Position numbers and translations under genes: made by a program
The notes under the pieces: model-generated
Seen by the model: only the letters and a program-made list of their open reading frames with translations
Database searches by the model: none
What the model was told of the DNA's origin: nothing
Assembly: GCA_018398575.1 (NCBI GenBank)
Contig: JAGTXZ010000002.1
Coordinates: 1,862,501-1,926,500 of the forward strand
Direction: 5' to 3'
Origin: Ampelomyces quisqualis
Lineage: Eukaryota; Ascomycota; Dothideomycetes; Pleosporales; Phaeosphaeriaceae
Length of the DNA stretch: 64,000 bases
Part shown: positions 1-13,700 of the stretch, in pieces
Layout: each line of letters opens with the position of its first letter
Position numbering within the stretch: the stretch's first letter is position 1

Positions 1-2400
1 AAAAATTTAGATTTAGAATAGTTAGTAGAGACGCACTAAAGGGCTATTAGAGTGCGTATTGTAAAAAACCTAAACTTTAACAGATCTAAATACAAAGTTA
101 TTAGAATAGCTTTAAAGTATCTACAAGAACGTAAATAGATAGTAAAGGAAGGTATATAACAAACGCAGTTTATAATAATCCTACTAGCTATTAGAAGTAA
201 TACTATTAAGACTAGCCTATATATTTGCTATTTAGAAGCTACATTAGCGCTACGCTACAGTGTATTTAAGCCTAAACTTCTAAATATACTAAAGCTTTAG
301 AAGAAGTAGCAGCATTATTGCTAGCATTAACAGGTACATTAACGTTAACCTCTATCTTATCTCTATTATTAACATTATTCTTAGCAACAGTATCTATAGA
401 CTTGCTAGCCTTATCTATAGACCTAGATTTAGAATCTAGTTTAACAGCCTAACTAGGATTAAAATTAGAGTTACTATTATTAGAAAGCTTTAGCAACTCT
501 TTAGTTACGCAAGACCCTCTACTACAATAGCTCTTATTATTAGCTATATTACGCAGTAGCCTACTCTAAACAAACAAACTCTAATTAAACCTTACAGTAG
601 CCTAGTAGGTTAAAACAAGAAACTAAGAGCAAGACGCATATTCTCTAACACCTTATATAGTAAGAATAGGCAGCGTTAGCAGAATTTTGCAAGCGTCTAG
701 GCTATTTTAATCTATAGATTGCTTTAAATTACTTAAGTTACTACAATATTAGCGCAATTCTAAATAAGGTTCTAAAGAAAAGAGTTTCTAAACAAGACTT
801 AGCAACTTACTTATGTAAGAACAAGCCTAAAAGCCTATATTATAGAAGTAGTTAGTGCAAGCTCTATAGAGCAGCTGCTTACTATTATAGATAACACTAT
901 AATACTTACTAAAAGTGTATTTGCAATTGCTCTTTGCGTGATAGCTATAAGGCTAAATATTATGCTAGCTAGAGTCTAGGTATGTGTAAGCAGACTAACT
1001 GTAATATAGAATAAGTATAGCTAAGTTGTCCTTAAGAAAGTTGCAGCCTATGCTTAAGCAAAAGTAATCTTTAACTAAGATTCTATTAGTCTTTATATTA
1101 AAGGAGTTAAACTAGATAGCTAGTATATATCTACTCTCTTCTATAAGCTTAGAAGTTAGAGCGCAGTTAACAAGCAGCAGGAGAAGCCTTCTTCTATTAC
1201 TTTTAACCTTAAAAAGCATGTGCTAAAGCTAAGCAATAACCTTAATAGTTATTTAGCTAAATAATATTGCTATAACTATAAATAAATTAGCTTAAATTAG
1301 CTAACAAGTTATTTAAATACTACTTACGCTAGTTATAGATAGTATTATAAAGGAAAGTAACCTTCTTATAAATGTACAGCTTAGAAGTCTTATTACTACA
1401 ATAACTAGGGAAGATTAGCTTTGCAGAAGATTACCAAGTAACAGACTAAGAGGTAAGTAGAAAGGCTGTTAGAGTTAGCGTGCGATGCTAAGTAATCTAA
1501 GCTTAAAGCTTACTATTACTTATACTCTAAGGCTTAGCTAGCTTACTGCAAGCCTAGAAAGTTGTTAGAACTTTAATAGACAACTTAGAAAAGCCTAAGT
1601 TATTGTTAAAAAAGCCTAAGTTACTGTTAAGGAAGCCTAGGCTATTATTAGAGAAACTAGGCAAATCTCTAGAGATTAACTGTGCTGCATTATAGAACTT
1701 ATTACTAGATTCTAAAGCAACAGTAATAGGCAAGTATAATAGACGCAGAATAGAACTATGCAGGTAAGAATTTTAGAGCAACGCGTGTTTAAGCTGCTAA
1801 AGAAGCTTATTAATTATAGCTAGAGCAGCAGCGTTAAGCAAAGGCAGTAGAGGAGTTGTTAGAAGAGTTTAGAGAGCTAGCAAAATTCTCTTAGTAACCT
1901 TAGGCTTAGCAGATAGCTCTCTAAACAGTAGTAGCTTAGGCAACAGCTTATACACTACAGCTAAAGCCTTAGCAGCCTTACTAGACAGAAAGAAAGTAGA
2001 AGAGTGCTATAGGCTGCTCTTAGTACTAGGCTATTGCTTATAAGAAGATTAAGGAGTAGGCAGAAGTAGTATTAGGCGCAGCAAAAAGCAAATAAGCAGG
2101 CAATATCAAGTAGTAGTATAGAAATCTATACTACGTAAAGTAATTAATAGGCTTAGAAAGAGAGTATAAGAGTATAGGAGCAAAGGTAAAGTAAAGGATT
2201 TAGTAAAAGCCTAGGTAACGCATAGTTAAAACAACGCGCCTAACAACGCGCTAGTTAGGTAAAAGAAAAATAACAAATAGTAGTAACAGAGCGTTAGTAT
2301 GTTAGAAAATTAGAAAAAGAAAAAGCTTTTTTTTTGTAGAAGAGAAAGAAAGCAGTGCCTTCTAGCATAGCTATAAACTCTAAAGATGCGTTAAAAGAGA
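1..2400 (+). mobile_element. Unresolved transposon remnant
   Basis: Heavily RIP-mutated sequence with weak plus-strand coding character: Lys/Gln/Ala-rich stretches around 1,780-2,350. No domain is recognisable. It may belong to the family B element whose 3' LTR is at 4,604-4,785, or be a separate insertion. Confidence 0.3.
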
Positions 2401-2429
2401 AGAGTTAATTTTATAGTAAGCTACTACAA

Positions 2430-3790
2430 AACTAAGACCTATAATAGGAACCTCTAATTGTTAGAGAAGTTATTTAGACTACTTAAGCTATTACTTAAAG
2501 CATCTATATTAATATTTCTAACTAATAGATTGCTATTGCTAGCTTCTAGGCTAGCATTATTAACGCTACGCTTTGCACTAGCTAAAGGCCTACTAACATT
2601 AGGCTAAGCTAAAGCCTTATTAGCAACAGCATTATTAGTATCTTCCTTAACATTCTTATTAACTACAGCTAACTTAGGATCTAACTAAGCCTTCTTGTAA
2701 GGCAACTTCTTAACTCTATAACCCTTTATAGATAGACTAGAAATGCAACGCTTACTAAGAGATAGAGTACCTTAGAGCCTTGTAGAGTTATAGCTAGCTT
2801 TAGAAGAGTTTTTAGAGACCTTGCTAGCATTAAAGTCTAGGCTTTAACAAGCTTTCTTAGCTAACAACTTTACAAAATCTAACAGCCTAGACTTACTTAG
2901 AGCTCTAAAGCTACTAAGTTTCTTTACTAGGGTTAGCAAACTGCAATTGCGCAAATTCTTAAAAGGTAAGTTGTTAAGAATAAGAGGGCTAGAAGTAATA
3001 TAGAAAGGCTTAACAGCCCTAGTGCTCTTAACATTACATAGAATAACTAGAGCGCCTACAAATAATTTGTAAATAACTTTAGAAAATAATAGAAAAGAAT
3101 AACTAAGAAGGCGTTAGCTACTTACAATTTATTAAACACTACTCTTTAGTAGAAGAGAATAAGTAGTTACTATAAGTACTATTATTTAGTAGCTTACTCT
3201 AGAACCTAAACTGTATACACAAGCTAGTAGACTTAAACGTCTAACTAGCTCTTGCGCAGTAACTATACAAGTGCTTAGACTTATTCTTAATAGAAGCTAT
3301 GTTAATAGCGCTATTAGTATAGCTTAGAATTAAGCTTTTAATGTAGGTATTATAGATCTTATACTTCTTAGCTTTAGAGTTATCCTTAAGACTAAAGTAA
3401 TTACCTAGCGTAGAAAGCAACTTGTTAATGCATAGAGGCCTATTAGTTTTAATACCTAAGCTTACCTATTTATCTCCTAAGTAAGAGCTAATAGCAAGCA
3501 GTAATAAATAAGGCCTAAAGGTTTTTCTTGTAGACTTAAGAGTAATAAAGACTAACTAGAGCTTAGTAATAAGAAGGCAGCTTAGCTTTCTATTCTTATT
3601 TAATTTAACTAAAGTAAATATTAGCATACGTTTAGCTTAACTTATTAATAAACTAGCACTTACTTTAGTTAATTATATTACTATAGCTAGAACAGTTAAC
3701 TAGGGACTTGTAAACTAGAAAGCAAGTATTCTTATTAGGCCTAGAAACAAGCTTGTTCTTTATTATAGCTTAAAGATAAAGGCAGAGTGC
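2430..3790. mobile_element. Unresolved degenerate coding remnant
   Basis: Both strands show long stretches with few RIP-type stops. The minus-strand reading over ~2,450-3,480 is Ser/Asn/Lys-rich and includes an NKSKHLYSYCARAS stretch (about 3,225-3,275). The plus strand is leucine-rich. I cannot tell which strand coded or name the element. Confidence 0.3.
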
Positions 3791-4590
3791 AACTAAGAAG
3801 CTAAGAAAGTGTTAGGCACGTGTATTAGGAAAATTCTAGTTAACTAAATGCAAAGTATTAACTAAGCAACTATTAGCAATAGCTAAGCTAAGAACTTAGA
3901 GCTCTAAAGTAAGAATGCGCTAAATTACAAGAAGAGGCAGCTAAGTAGGTAAAGAAGTAGAGCGTATGCTAGAGTAAAGTAGTATAGCTGCGTACAGATA
4001 AGTTGCCTTAAAAGCAAATAGAAGTAGTAAAGTAAAAGAGTAATAAGCAGATAATATAAACTAAGCTAAAGCTAGTTAAAACGCCTGTTAACAAAGTAGA
4101 GGAGTTAAGTAGCTAATTGTAGTACAGCAGCAGTAAAGTTGCGCGTTAAGTAGGTTAAGAGAGAAAAAGGTATAGAGTAAGCAGCTAGCAATAAGAGTAA
4201 TAGAAAACTAAATAACAAAGCAAGCAGCTAAAAGAGAGCAGAGCTAAAAAGTAAGGTAAAGTTAGCTAACGCAAGACTTATTGTAATAGAAGTAGTCTAA
4301 AGCGTTTGCAGTTGTAACGCAAGTCTACTTAGGTAACACTTTTACAATACTAAGTAAAGTTAGAATAACATAGGCTAATAGCGCTTTGGCGTTTAAGTAA
4401 GAGAGTTAGACAGTAACGTAAAGAAATAGAAAAAGATTGTAAATAGGCACTAGTCCTTTACTAAAGGCCTGTTAGTTACCACTTTAATATTATAAAAGGT
4501 TTAGAGTTGTTTTACCTTAGGAGTTAGTTATTTTGTTTAAGTATTTTAGTTTTGCGTTTAGTATAAAAGAGAAGAAGCCTCTTTCTATAG
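3791..4590 (+). mobile_element. 3' internal part of a family B LTR element
   Basis: The plus-strand reading is Lys/Gln-rich and coiled-coil-like (for example LPKKQIE- and NKQII-type stretches around 4,000-4,060), with Gln codons turned into stops. It leads into a purine tract and LTR, so it should be the 3' end of that element. No enzymatic domain is recognised. Confidence 0.35.
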
Positions 4591-4603
4591 ATTAGGGGAG
4601 GGA
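4591..4603 (+). other. Polypurine tract before the 3' LTR (family B)
   Basis: ATTAGGGGAGGGA lies directly before the TGTAGTA start of an LTR. This is where plus-strand priming occurs in LTR retrotransposons, and it fixes the element's orientation as plus. Confidence 0.7.
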
Positions 4604-4785
4604 TGTAGTAAAGTAACATAGGAAGTAAGTCTAAAGGACGCTTAGAGCACAGCTAAGGGTATAGACAAGATATAATAGCTAAAGAGCTATTAGAGAACAA
4701 GAACTAACATAACATACCTAATAATAAGATATTTAATTCTATATCAAATCTAATAGGCCTTAGAGGTAAATAATACTCTACTACA
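4604..4785 (+). repeat. Family B LTR (182 bp, 3' LTR)
   Basis: Starts TGTAGTAAAG and ends CTCTACTACA, with 7-bp inverted ends TGTAGTA/TACTACA. It closely matches 34,448-34,631. The purine tract just upstream makes it a 3' LTR on the plus strand. Confidence 0.8.
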
Positions 4786-6841
4786 CTATCTAACTAGTTA
4801 CAGGCAAAAATAAGCAGATATCTCTAAAACTTAGGTATGTTAACATTTAGAACATGTAGCTTAGGCAGGAACACTTAAAAGGATTATTCTAAGTATCCTA
4901 TCTAGAATCTAAATAATGCTAGCTAATAGTCTTAGAAAGAACTTTACCTATTAACAATTTCTTAAGTTTAAGAAGCTTTTTAACCTTAAGGATATAAGTA
5001 AGTTACTTACAAATTAATAATTAGAAAATATAAAGATTAATTTAACTTTTTTATCTACAAATTGTTTTACTTGCTCTTAAAGCCTAAAATTACTGCAAGA
5101 TCTAAGCAGAGTAAACACGTAAAACAAGACTACTAAGCGCTAAATTATAAGTAAAACTATCTAGAAACTAGCCTCTATAAAGTTAAAGACCTTATTAATT
5201 ATCTTGTAAGCCTAAGCATAACGCTTAGCTATTAAGAGACCTAAAGCTCTTAATTCTTAGCTTAGAGTTAGTAAATCTCTAACTATTCCTATAGCCTTAG
5301 GCAATAAAGACAATAGCTAATTCTACGCTAGCTCTTAACGCTTAAGCATTAGAGTCTAAGTAGCCTAAAGCTACTTCTTAAGTAGTAGAGTGTTAGGCAG
5401 AAAAGAGCTAGAACGCTAGTAACTAAACAATAGCTACTACCTACTTAGCGTAAACAGAGCCTAAGCTATAAACCTACTTAACACTCTACTAAACCTATAT
5501 TCTCTAAGGCCCTAAGCAGGATACGCAGGCTTAGCACCTAGTAAGCTAAAAGTTAGATTAACATAGCTTAAGCTTACTCTAAAACTAGTAAGAGCTAGAA
5601 TACTCTAAGCCTACTATAAGACTTTTGCAGCCTTAAGCTGCTAATTAAGCTATATATAAGCGTTCTCTATCTTCTATAAACAAATTAGCTATTTCTAAGA
5701 TTAAAGAATCTTTAAAACTTACTGCAATAGTTCTCTTAAACACGCTAATAATAATCTGTATAGCCTACTTATATAGATTACTTAGGCTACTTATATTAGC
5801 AAATATATTATTAATAGTAATTAGAACAACCTATATCTTAACGCAAGCATAGTTTAAGTAAGCTGTATAATACTTACTTATTATTAATCTAGCTCTACTA
5901 TAGAAGTAGCTATTACTTTACTTGTTAGCAAACTAAGAGGTACACTACAAGCAAGAGCTAGATTAGAGCTTTCTCTTCTTAACTCTAACAGTTTCTTTGC
6001 TAGAAACTACTCTGCTCTTAAGTAAGAGATTGCGCTGCTTAGTCTTACGCTAGGATTAGCGCAGTAGATTTAGATTGTTAGCTAAAACTTAATTGTCCTT
6101 ATTTTTAATAGCAGGTATAGTAGTAGTAGCGTTTTTCTTGTAGGCGTGCGCGTAGGCTATATAATTAACTATAACAGTAGAATTCTTCTTAGGTAGCTGC
6201 CTAAGTTAGTAATAGACTAGATTAAGAGGATAAAAAACTTACTATAATAGAGAAGATTAAGTAAGTAGTTAATAAAGTAGATAATAAGAAGAATAAATAG
6301 ATAAGTAGCTAGTTAATAAGTTAATTAATAAGTTAATTAATATTCTAGAGTATAAGAATATAGAAGTAGGCAAGCTTCTTATACTTAAGCGACGTAACTA
6401 CTAGGCAACAAGATTACTTACTACTCTCTTACCTAATCGCGTAATCTTACTCTATAACAATATATATAAACAGACTATCTCTTACCTAGCTAATAGGCTA
6501 GGTAATAGTAAATGCTCTAAATTAAAGCTTAGTATATAGGTAACTCTACGCTAATAGTCTGTTTACTTATATAATTAGAACTACCTACCTATAAAACCTT
6601 TACATAAGGCCTAGTTAAGATAATATAGGCTGCAATGTTAAGTAGACAATGCTAATATTAGATTTGGTTACATATATTGTAAATAATTAGAAGTGTATAC
6701 ACTAATAACTTACGTTTAAGCTAATAAATAGAGTAACGCAACGCTTGCAATATAGAGTAGTATTACTATTTACCTTGATTACTACTTTTACTCTACTTAA
6801 TAGATTAGGTAAGCTAATAAGTTTGCCTAATCTAGGAGGTG
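4786..6841. mobile_element. Unresolved repeat remnants
   Basis: Strongly mutated DNA with no named domain. The plus reading at ~5,900-6,400 is Gln/Ser/Thr/Arg-rich, like the linker of a gag or an unknown ORF. Short direct and inverted TTAATTAATA- and TACCTAG-type repeats occur at 6,300-6,520. Confidence 0.3.
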
Positions 6842-7060
6842 TATAACAGAGTATGTAAATTAGTAGATTACAGGATTATTACGTACAATACCTAAGCATA
6901 TTACTAAGAAAGTAAGAATCTATTTAGAACTAGACTAACTAATTAAGCTGTCTCTTAGCTTAGTATATTTAATCTAATCTATCTTTATATAGCATAGAAT
7001 AAGTAATATAATCCTTTTACTTATAATAATTTGATCTATAGTATTGCTTAGCTTCTATAA
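6842..7060 (+). repeat. Family D (copia) LTR copy, plus orientation
   Basis: Begins TATAACAGAGTATGTAAAT, a G-to-A mutated form of the TGTAACAGAG start of the LTR at ~17,425-17,655. The two align over about 200 bp in opposite orientation. The 3' edge is uncertain. Confidence 0.65.
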
Positions 7061-7121
7061 TAGTTATAACATAGATCTAGTCTAAGTAAACAACACTTAA
7101 GGCCTTTACTATTAATAAGAA

Positions 7122-7690
7122 GCTAGAAAGAATAAAATAGCTATAGTAAAAGCTACAGTAGAAAAGTTTAAGAATACTATTAGCTACGTATAAGTAGGGA
7201 CAGTAAAGGCATAACAAGAATAGAAATAGTAAGCTAACTATTATTAGCAGAAATCTCTAGAGTATAGAGTAATAGACAAGGTCTAGTTGCAATACAAAGC
7301 TTCTATGTCTAATAAGTAGCCTTTAAAGAAGCTAGATTAGAAGAATAGGAAATATACTATTATAAGAGTTATTTTCCTACATGTAGTAGAACTAAGCACC
7401 TCTTCTAAGGTCTACCTAAGGTTTTATATAGACCGCCTAAAACCTAATAGTAGAAACCTACTCTCTTATTAGAAATCTAATAACTAGTAGCTATATGCAG
7501 TAATAAACTGTAGTAACGCTAATAGTAAGAAGTACTAGGTTAAAGACATTATAGTAGACTAACAAAAGAGACAGAACTATAAAATGCAAATTTAGTACCT
7601 AGTTAAATAGGTAGGTTATATAAAACCTATATAGAAACTTAGAAGAAACGTAGAAGACACTGCGGCCCTACAGTAATAGCTAGACAGAAC
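7122..7690 (+). pseudogene. Ty3/gypsy integrase C-terminus with chromodomain (remnant)
   Basis: The plus-strand reading shows the end of a chromovirus-type pol: an integrase C-terminal segment (KSLEYRVIDKVxLQYK, then KKLDxKNRKYTIIRVI and YIDRLKPNSRN), followed by a chromodomain (YLVKxVGYIKPI, then NVEDTAALQ) at ~7,545-7,680. Stops stand where Gln or Trp codons would be. In living elements the chromodomain steers integration to heterochromatin. The integrase core is missing: the segment begins just after a family D LTR fragment. Confidence 0.75.
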
Positions 7691-8650
7691 GCAAGCTAAA
7701 AACTAGGATAACACTAGAATACTTAAGAAGCTTCTAGAAGAAGAGCTCTAATAGATAGCCTAAACTACTTACAGAAGTAGACAGTAGAGAGAGGAAAGAG
7801 AACAGAGTTAAGTAGAAGCTGTAGAAGAGACTAGAAAGATGTTCTATAGCTATTGCGATTCTAGCTTAAGCCTAGGCCCTAGACGTTAGAAGACCTAAGG
7901 TACTAATACAAATTCTTTAAATAAACCTACACTAAGACTCTAAGAGTAGAGTCTAGACTAGAATAGGAACCTATTGTTAGGATATTCCTTAGAGAAGGTC
8001 TAGGCAAAGAAGAGCTAAAGAACTAGGTAGACAACTGTTACTACTACAGTTCTAAGCTAGACTTAAGGAAAAATAGATCTAAGAGCCTATAGAAATTAGC
8101 AATGTATAGGAAGGCAACTTATAATAAAACAGACTACTAGAAAAAAAAAGCAGTAGGTTAGCTACTACTATAACAATTCTACTAGAAGTTAAAATATAAC
8201 TCTAGCTAAGACAAAGAGTAGAATAAGAAAGTTAGCTAAGAAACGCTAAAACTTAAGAGCTAGACTAAGCTATACAGAAAAGGACTAGGAAAATAAAACA
8301 AAGCGAAAGGTATAAATACCTAAGAATCTTAGAAGAAAGTCTAGGAATAGACCTATATATTCTAGTAACTAGTAAGAATATAGTAGTATAAAGAAAAGAG
8401 TTAGTTATAGTAAGGAAATAGAAGATAGCTACTATAGTAAGATATTCTATTACTATACAAGCTAGCTAACTTAACGCCTAAACATACTACGCTAGTAGAC
8501 ACTATAAACTAAGGTAGCTACTCTTACAATTAGTATTAAGTTAGACTATAGCCTTACACTTAAGTGTAAGCACATTACTAAAGGTAATATTAGAATTCTT
8601 AGAGAAGTAAGCTAAGGCGCTAAAAGCTTAGAAGCTAATTACGTTAAAGT
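7691..8650 (+). mobile_element. Unresolved charged coding remnant
   Basis: The plus-strand reading is very rich in Arg, Lys, Glu and Gln (about 7,740-8,450) and is interrupted by RIP-type stops. It follows the chromodomain and could be the element's 3' tail or the gag of another element. No domain is recognised. Confidence 0.3.
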
Positions 8651-9079
8651 ATGCTAGTAAATAGGTAGAGAGTACTCTTCTTTAGGTAGAGGGTAGGTTA
8701 AGATTAACAGCGTAGGAGGTAGAGTAGACGTTAAGTTATAGTAGAGCTAGAGTATAAGTTAGAGTTAGATTGCATAGGTACTAGGTATAGGTTAGGTTTA
8801 TAGTTAGGTTAAGCTATCTACTGTTAGGTTATACATATACAACGCCCTTTACTATAACTTCTAAAATAGTATATTACTTTAGTATATAGTAGGGCAAGGA
8901 AAATTAGCTTACTAAAGAAGTAATCTTAAAATTAGAGACGTTACTAGAGTAAAATCTATTTAAATTAGTATATAAAAACTAAATCTTAGTATAGAAACAT
9001 GGTTTTTAAAATTAGTTGTGTTTAATTAGCTAGCAAGCTTTTCTTTATTATAATTCTTTATTACACTAACTAGTTAAGG

Positions 9080-11660
9080 CAGCACAAGGGCTTTAATCTC
9101 TTTCTTTACAGCTACTACTTAGGCACGTTACGCACAAGAGTTTCTAAATAGACACCTAAAGAAGAGGTTACAAAATCTATCCTATTACTACTTTTACTCT
9201 TATTACTATCCTCTTTATTGCTTGTTAGATCTGTAAAGCACCTTATTCTAGTGTTAATAGAGCTAGAATAAAGATCTAGTCTCTAAATCTTGTATAGGTC
9301 CTAAACTATTTTAGCGCTTGATTAACGTGTTAGAGTTAGTAATTATAGTTTAGGTAGGCTAAATAGATTGTTCTTGTGCATAATTGCGTGTTTAACAACT
9401 ATAATTATCTAAATTGTCTTAGCTTTAAGTCTATGCCTTTAATCTTCTATAACATCTCTTGCAATATTAAATAAAGGCTCTACCCTAACCTTTATAAGCT
9501 AAATAGCTAGCATATCTATTGCTACCTAGGCTAGAAGTAGGTACGTTTCTGCATTAGCCTGCTACTATACTAGTATACCTATTAGATTTCTCTTCTTATC
9601 CTTAGTTATTAGAGAAGTACTTAGGTAGCAAAGGGCCTCTGCACAGACTAGCCTAATACCTAGATTTAGTTCTTTATACAACTTAGAACTTACTCTACTT
9701 AACTATACTATAAGTTTAGAAGGCCTTCTAAACTACTAATTTTTAAGAAATTAGCAAGGCTAAGCAAGGCAGACAGAAGTGTAGTCTCTATAGAGTTATA
9801 TAGGTTAATTATTATATTAGCTTATATACTTTAAGAACTAACGCTAATATATACGTTTAAAATTAGATTTCTACTTATCTCTCTACGTGTAACAGTTAAT
9901 AACGTAATAAACATATATAATAAAAAAAACTTACTTTATATACAGAAAGCTTTTAACTTAGATTAAGAATAGTAGCTATATTATATAAGTATTCTTGCTC
10001 TATATCTATATATTAATAGTACTTTAACAATTTCTTCTTGCCCTTCTCTACTGCAGCCCTAATAATAGTAGGCTACTTCTCTTAATAGCTACTCTTATCT
10101 TTCTTGTTTAACAGCTTAGTAGTTATCTAATCTAGGAAGTTAAAAAGCCTATTATATATTATCTATATGTAAAGCGCCTGTAGTGTATAATTTTTACTAA
10201 TTTTGTTAGTAGCTGTTCTAAAGTTTACTAGTATACAGGTTATAGCCCTTAGGTAGAACTATTTAGCTAGAGCTAGTTAAAGTCTTTTTAGGTCCTTAAA
10301 ATTAGCTACTAAATTCTTGTCCTAGCTGTTGCTATTACTACCTAGAATTGATTAGCTAAGTGCAATTTCCTTCTAAAGCCAATTATTAATATAGAGAGCT
10401 AGATAGCAGGCTCGCTTACACATATTATATATTAAGTTCTATCTAGTTTTTATATCTTGTATTACACAAAGGTATTAATTTATAAGTATATTAGATTATA
10501 CTTCTAAGAATTGTTTAAATTACTAAGGTAACAAATCAATTACAATATAAATTACCTAGATCTAGAAGTAGTAAGCGCGTAATAAAGAACTGTAATAAAG
10601 GACTTTATATACCTTACAAAGTAAGTTTAGCACTAATATTATATTACTAATTGAACAATTATAGCAATATTAGAGCTACTTAGCTTCTTCTATTTTAGGT
10701 AAGGCTATTAGCCTTACGTGCAATATAATATCCTAGACTATAAGGTTAATAATATAAGTAAGGGATAGAATAGTATTTTTCTTTGCGCTCTATTTTATAC
10801 TCTTGTTAGCAAGATTACTTTTAAGGCTTCTAGTAAGGATCCTATTATATAAGGCATTATTGCAAGTAACAGCTAAAAGTCTTTTTATAGTATTAGTTTT
10901 TTTAAGTATATATATTAGATTAGCTACTATTAAAGCTCTAGTGTAGCGCTCTTATAATAGAATAAAATCTAATAAGACTTTTCTTATTTACTATCTAACA
11001 TTAATATAGCAGGCCTTAATAGCTAGGAAGCTAAGGTAGATTACAGTAGACTAGGCGTCTAGAGCAATAGATATTTTTGTTATTCTGCCTAGGTTATAGA
11101 AGAGGTTTTAAGCTACCTGCTTATATTAGTTTTAAAGTATTAGAAAGAACTTGTACTAAAAAGGAACAATTGTGTCTAGTTAAAGAAATTAAACAAAGCA
11201 ATACAATAAAGGTTACTCTAAGGTTTAAAATAACTAGTTACTATTAAGAAGCATACGTACTATTAACTTCTTAAATCTCTAAGTAGTAAATAGTTAGCGT
11301 AAAGATCTAGTTTGTAGCTAACTATTTTGTAGTATAGATAGTAGAAAAGGTAGCCTTAGATAAACAGACTTAGTAATACTCTTGCACTTATGTAACTTAA
11401 GGTAGTTAAAGAGGTATTTTATACTAATATAGTAATTAGTTAAGTATTAAAGTACTTACCTGCAATTTAGGCAATATATATATATAGCTAGCTAGTGTAT
11501 ATATAGGTGTACTTTCTAAACTAGATCTATATATACGCTAAGCGTTAGGCTGCGTTCTATTTAGGTTGTATATAGGTTTAATACTAGGCTTATAAAGTAT
11601 TCTACTACTAGGCATTTTATACTCTAATAGCCTTAGTATTGTTTTAGCAATAATTAGTAT
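9080..11660 (-). pseudogene. hAT transposase (remnant)
   Basis: The minus-strand reading keeps the hAT plan. The middle RNase H-like region includes RLLAVTCNNAL and ENTIL followed by INLIVQDIIL (~10,700-10,870). The C-terminal dimerisation region has LLLAxVAIDMLAI, FNIARDVIEDxRHRLKA and KHAIMHKNNLF (~9,360-9,540). In active elements this protein cuts and pastes DNA at short TIRs. Premature stops from CAG/CAA/TGG codons and missense changes make it non-functional. The N-terminal BED-finger region above ~11,200 is too damaged to verify. Confidence 0.85.
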
Positions 11661-12479
11661 AGTAAATTAGGCGTTTAAGGACATAGATTATCCTCTAAAG
11701 GCTAGATTTTAGTATTTAGAGAGCGTCTTATATAAATTTGTGTAGTATTTTAGGTACACTAAGATATAAGTTATTAGGTATTAGTAGTAGGTTACTTGCC
11801 TCTATAGCTGTAATAAAAAACGTAATAACTAGTTAGTAGGTTTTAAGAAAGAAAGTAACAGCAGGTAGTTAGATAAATCTAATAAGTATAAAGTTTTAAG
11901 TAACTTCTTTCTTATACTTAGTCTTATAACGTTTCTTAATATAAAGCCTATTGCTATAAAGCACTAGGTTAGAGTAAACTCTAGAAGAAGTGTTAGTTTA
12001 CGCCTCTTAGAAGTTAAGTTAGTATAAGTATATAATAAAGAAGTGTAATAAACTTACTGCTAATTCTAATTTATTACTAGGGCCTATTTCTCTAGCGTTA
12101 GCTTGTTACAAAACTTAAGCTATTTAGCCTTAAGCTAAGGTATCTTAAAGCTATTAGTCTTAAGAAGCTATAGCCTATAAGTATATTCTTTCTAAATAAT
12201 CTTTTCTAAAGTCTTACTAGCTCTATATATTTAGGTGTAAGCTTAACATATTATTAGCTTTTTTTAAGACTCTACTAGCGCTAAAGCAGATAAATTATAG
12301 GCGCGCATATTAATCTTAATTTAAATAACCTCCTATTTTTTTTAACTTAGGAAATAGAGGTTGTTAACTACTTAGCTATGCAATATAAGTAAAATATATA
12401 TAATTAAAAAGTATAATAACGTACTTAACTGCTTACTAGTAAAGCGCTTTACTGCTAGGGCCTTAAGCTTATTCTTAAG

Positions 12480-13700
12480 CTTCTTATTCTAGTGCCTTAG
12501 AGACAACGCCTTATACCTAACGCTCTTTTCTATCTTTTTCTTAAGCTAGTACTTAGCCAATTAATCTAAGGACTTAGCCTTTATAATAGTAGCTAGCTCT
12601 CTTAATTGTATAGTGCTGCTACTAAAATACATGCTAGAGTAAACCTTAAAATTTATTAGGCGGCCTTACTTTAGAGTATTACTACTATAGGAATTAGGAA
12701 TATAGCTGATTTTATTATCTCTAAAAGCAAAACCCTAGATATATTAATACAATCAATAATAAAAATTTAGTGCCTTTACCTTAGTAAGTTTAGCCTACTT
12801 CTCTTCTTTAAAATGTAGTAGAAATTTAACTAAAAGAAGTAATAGAAAGCTCTCTAGCTAATTAACAACGTTAATTTCCTTAGATTTAATTAATTCTATA
12901 GTGTTAAGTAAAATAAAATAATATAATAAAGCGCGTAGCTAATATAGGCGTGTAGTTCTAGTGTTTTTTTTAGTAGCCTACTACTTAAGAAACAGGTAGA
13001 GTTAGTCTATGCGTTGCGTTAGCTGCTAGCGTAGTTTTCTACCTTACAGCCTACGCTTACTACCTTTTACTACTTTACCTATGTAAAATTAACTTTACAA
13101 AACTTTACTCTTTATTTTTAATTTATAGCTAGGTAGAACTAGTAGCTAATTTTAGGTAGAGCTATAAGTTAACATATTTTTTTATTACGTTTTTAACTAA
13201 TTAGCTATGCTACTAGTTTAAGATTAGAACTTTTACGCTAAGAGGTAATTTCCTACGCTAAGCCTACTTTACTACTTATTTACAAGAGAGCTAAAACACT
13301 AAAAATATTATAGTAGTAACTCTATAACCTATAATACTACTATAATAGCCTCTTGCAAATACAAAGTAAAGGTTAACAACGCAGTTACTAGTAGCGTAGA
13401 AGTTCCTAAAGACTTTACTAGAAAGTCTGCTAGGAAAAGCTCTGCCTCTACTACTAGAAAGGTAGAAGGTAAAAAAAAATCTACTTTAAGCCTAATAGTA
13501 AGTTGTTACGTTTCTTTATTACGCTTTTATACTAACTAAGTGCAGCTATAGCTTTGCGTAAAATCTGCTACTACTAGAAGACTACTAAGCTCCTTATCTG
13601 CAAGCTACTATTCTAGCAAGTTATTTAAAAAATTGCTAGTAAGTAATATAAAAGAATGCCCTATATCTACTTCTAGTAATTAGCTATTAAGATACTATAA
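12480..13700 (+). pseudogene. Degenerate Pro/Ser/Thr-rich reading frame, antisense to the transposase
   Basis: In plus orientation one frame reads with unusually few stops over 13,270-13,680 (for example DFTRKSARKSSASTTR near 13,410), preceded by a Ser/Leu/Gln-rich stretch from ~12,480. Many Leu codons could be RIP-mutated Pro codons. It may be a second ORF of the hAT element, a captured host fragment, or the gag of a nested element. No domain is recognised. Confidence 0.3.
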
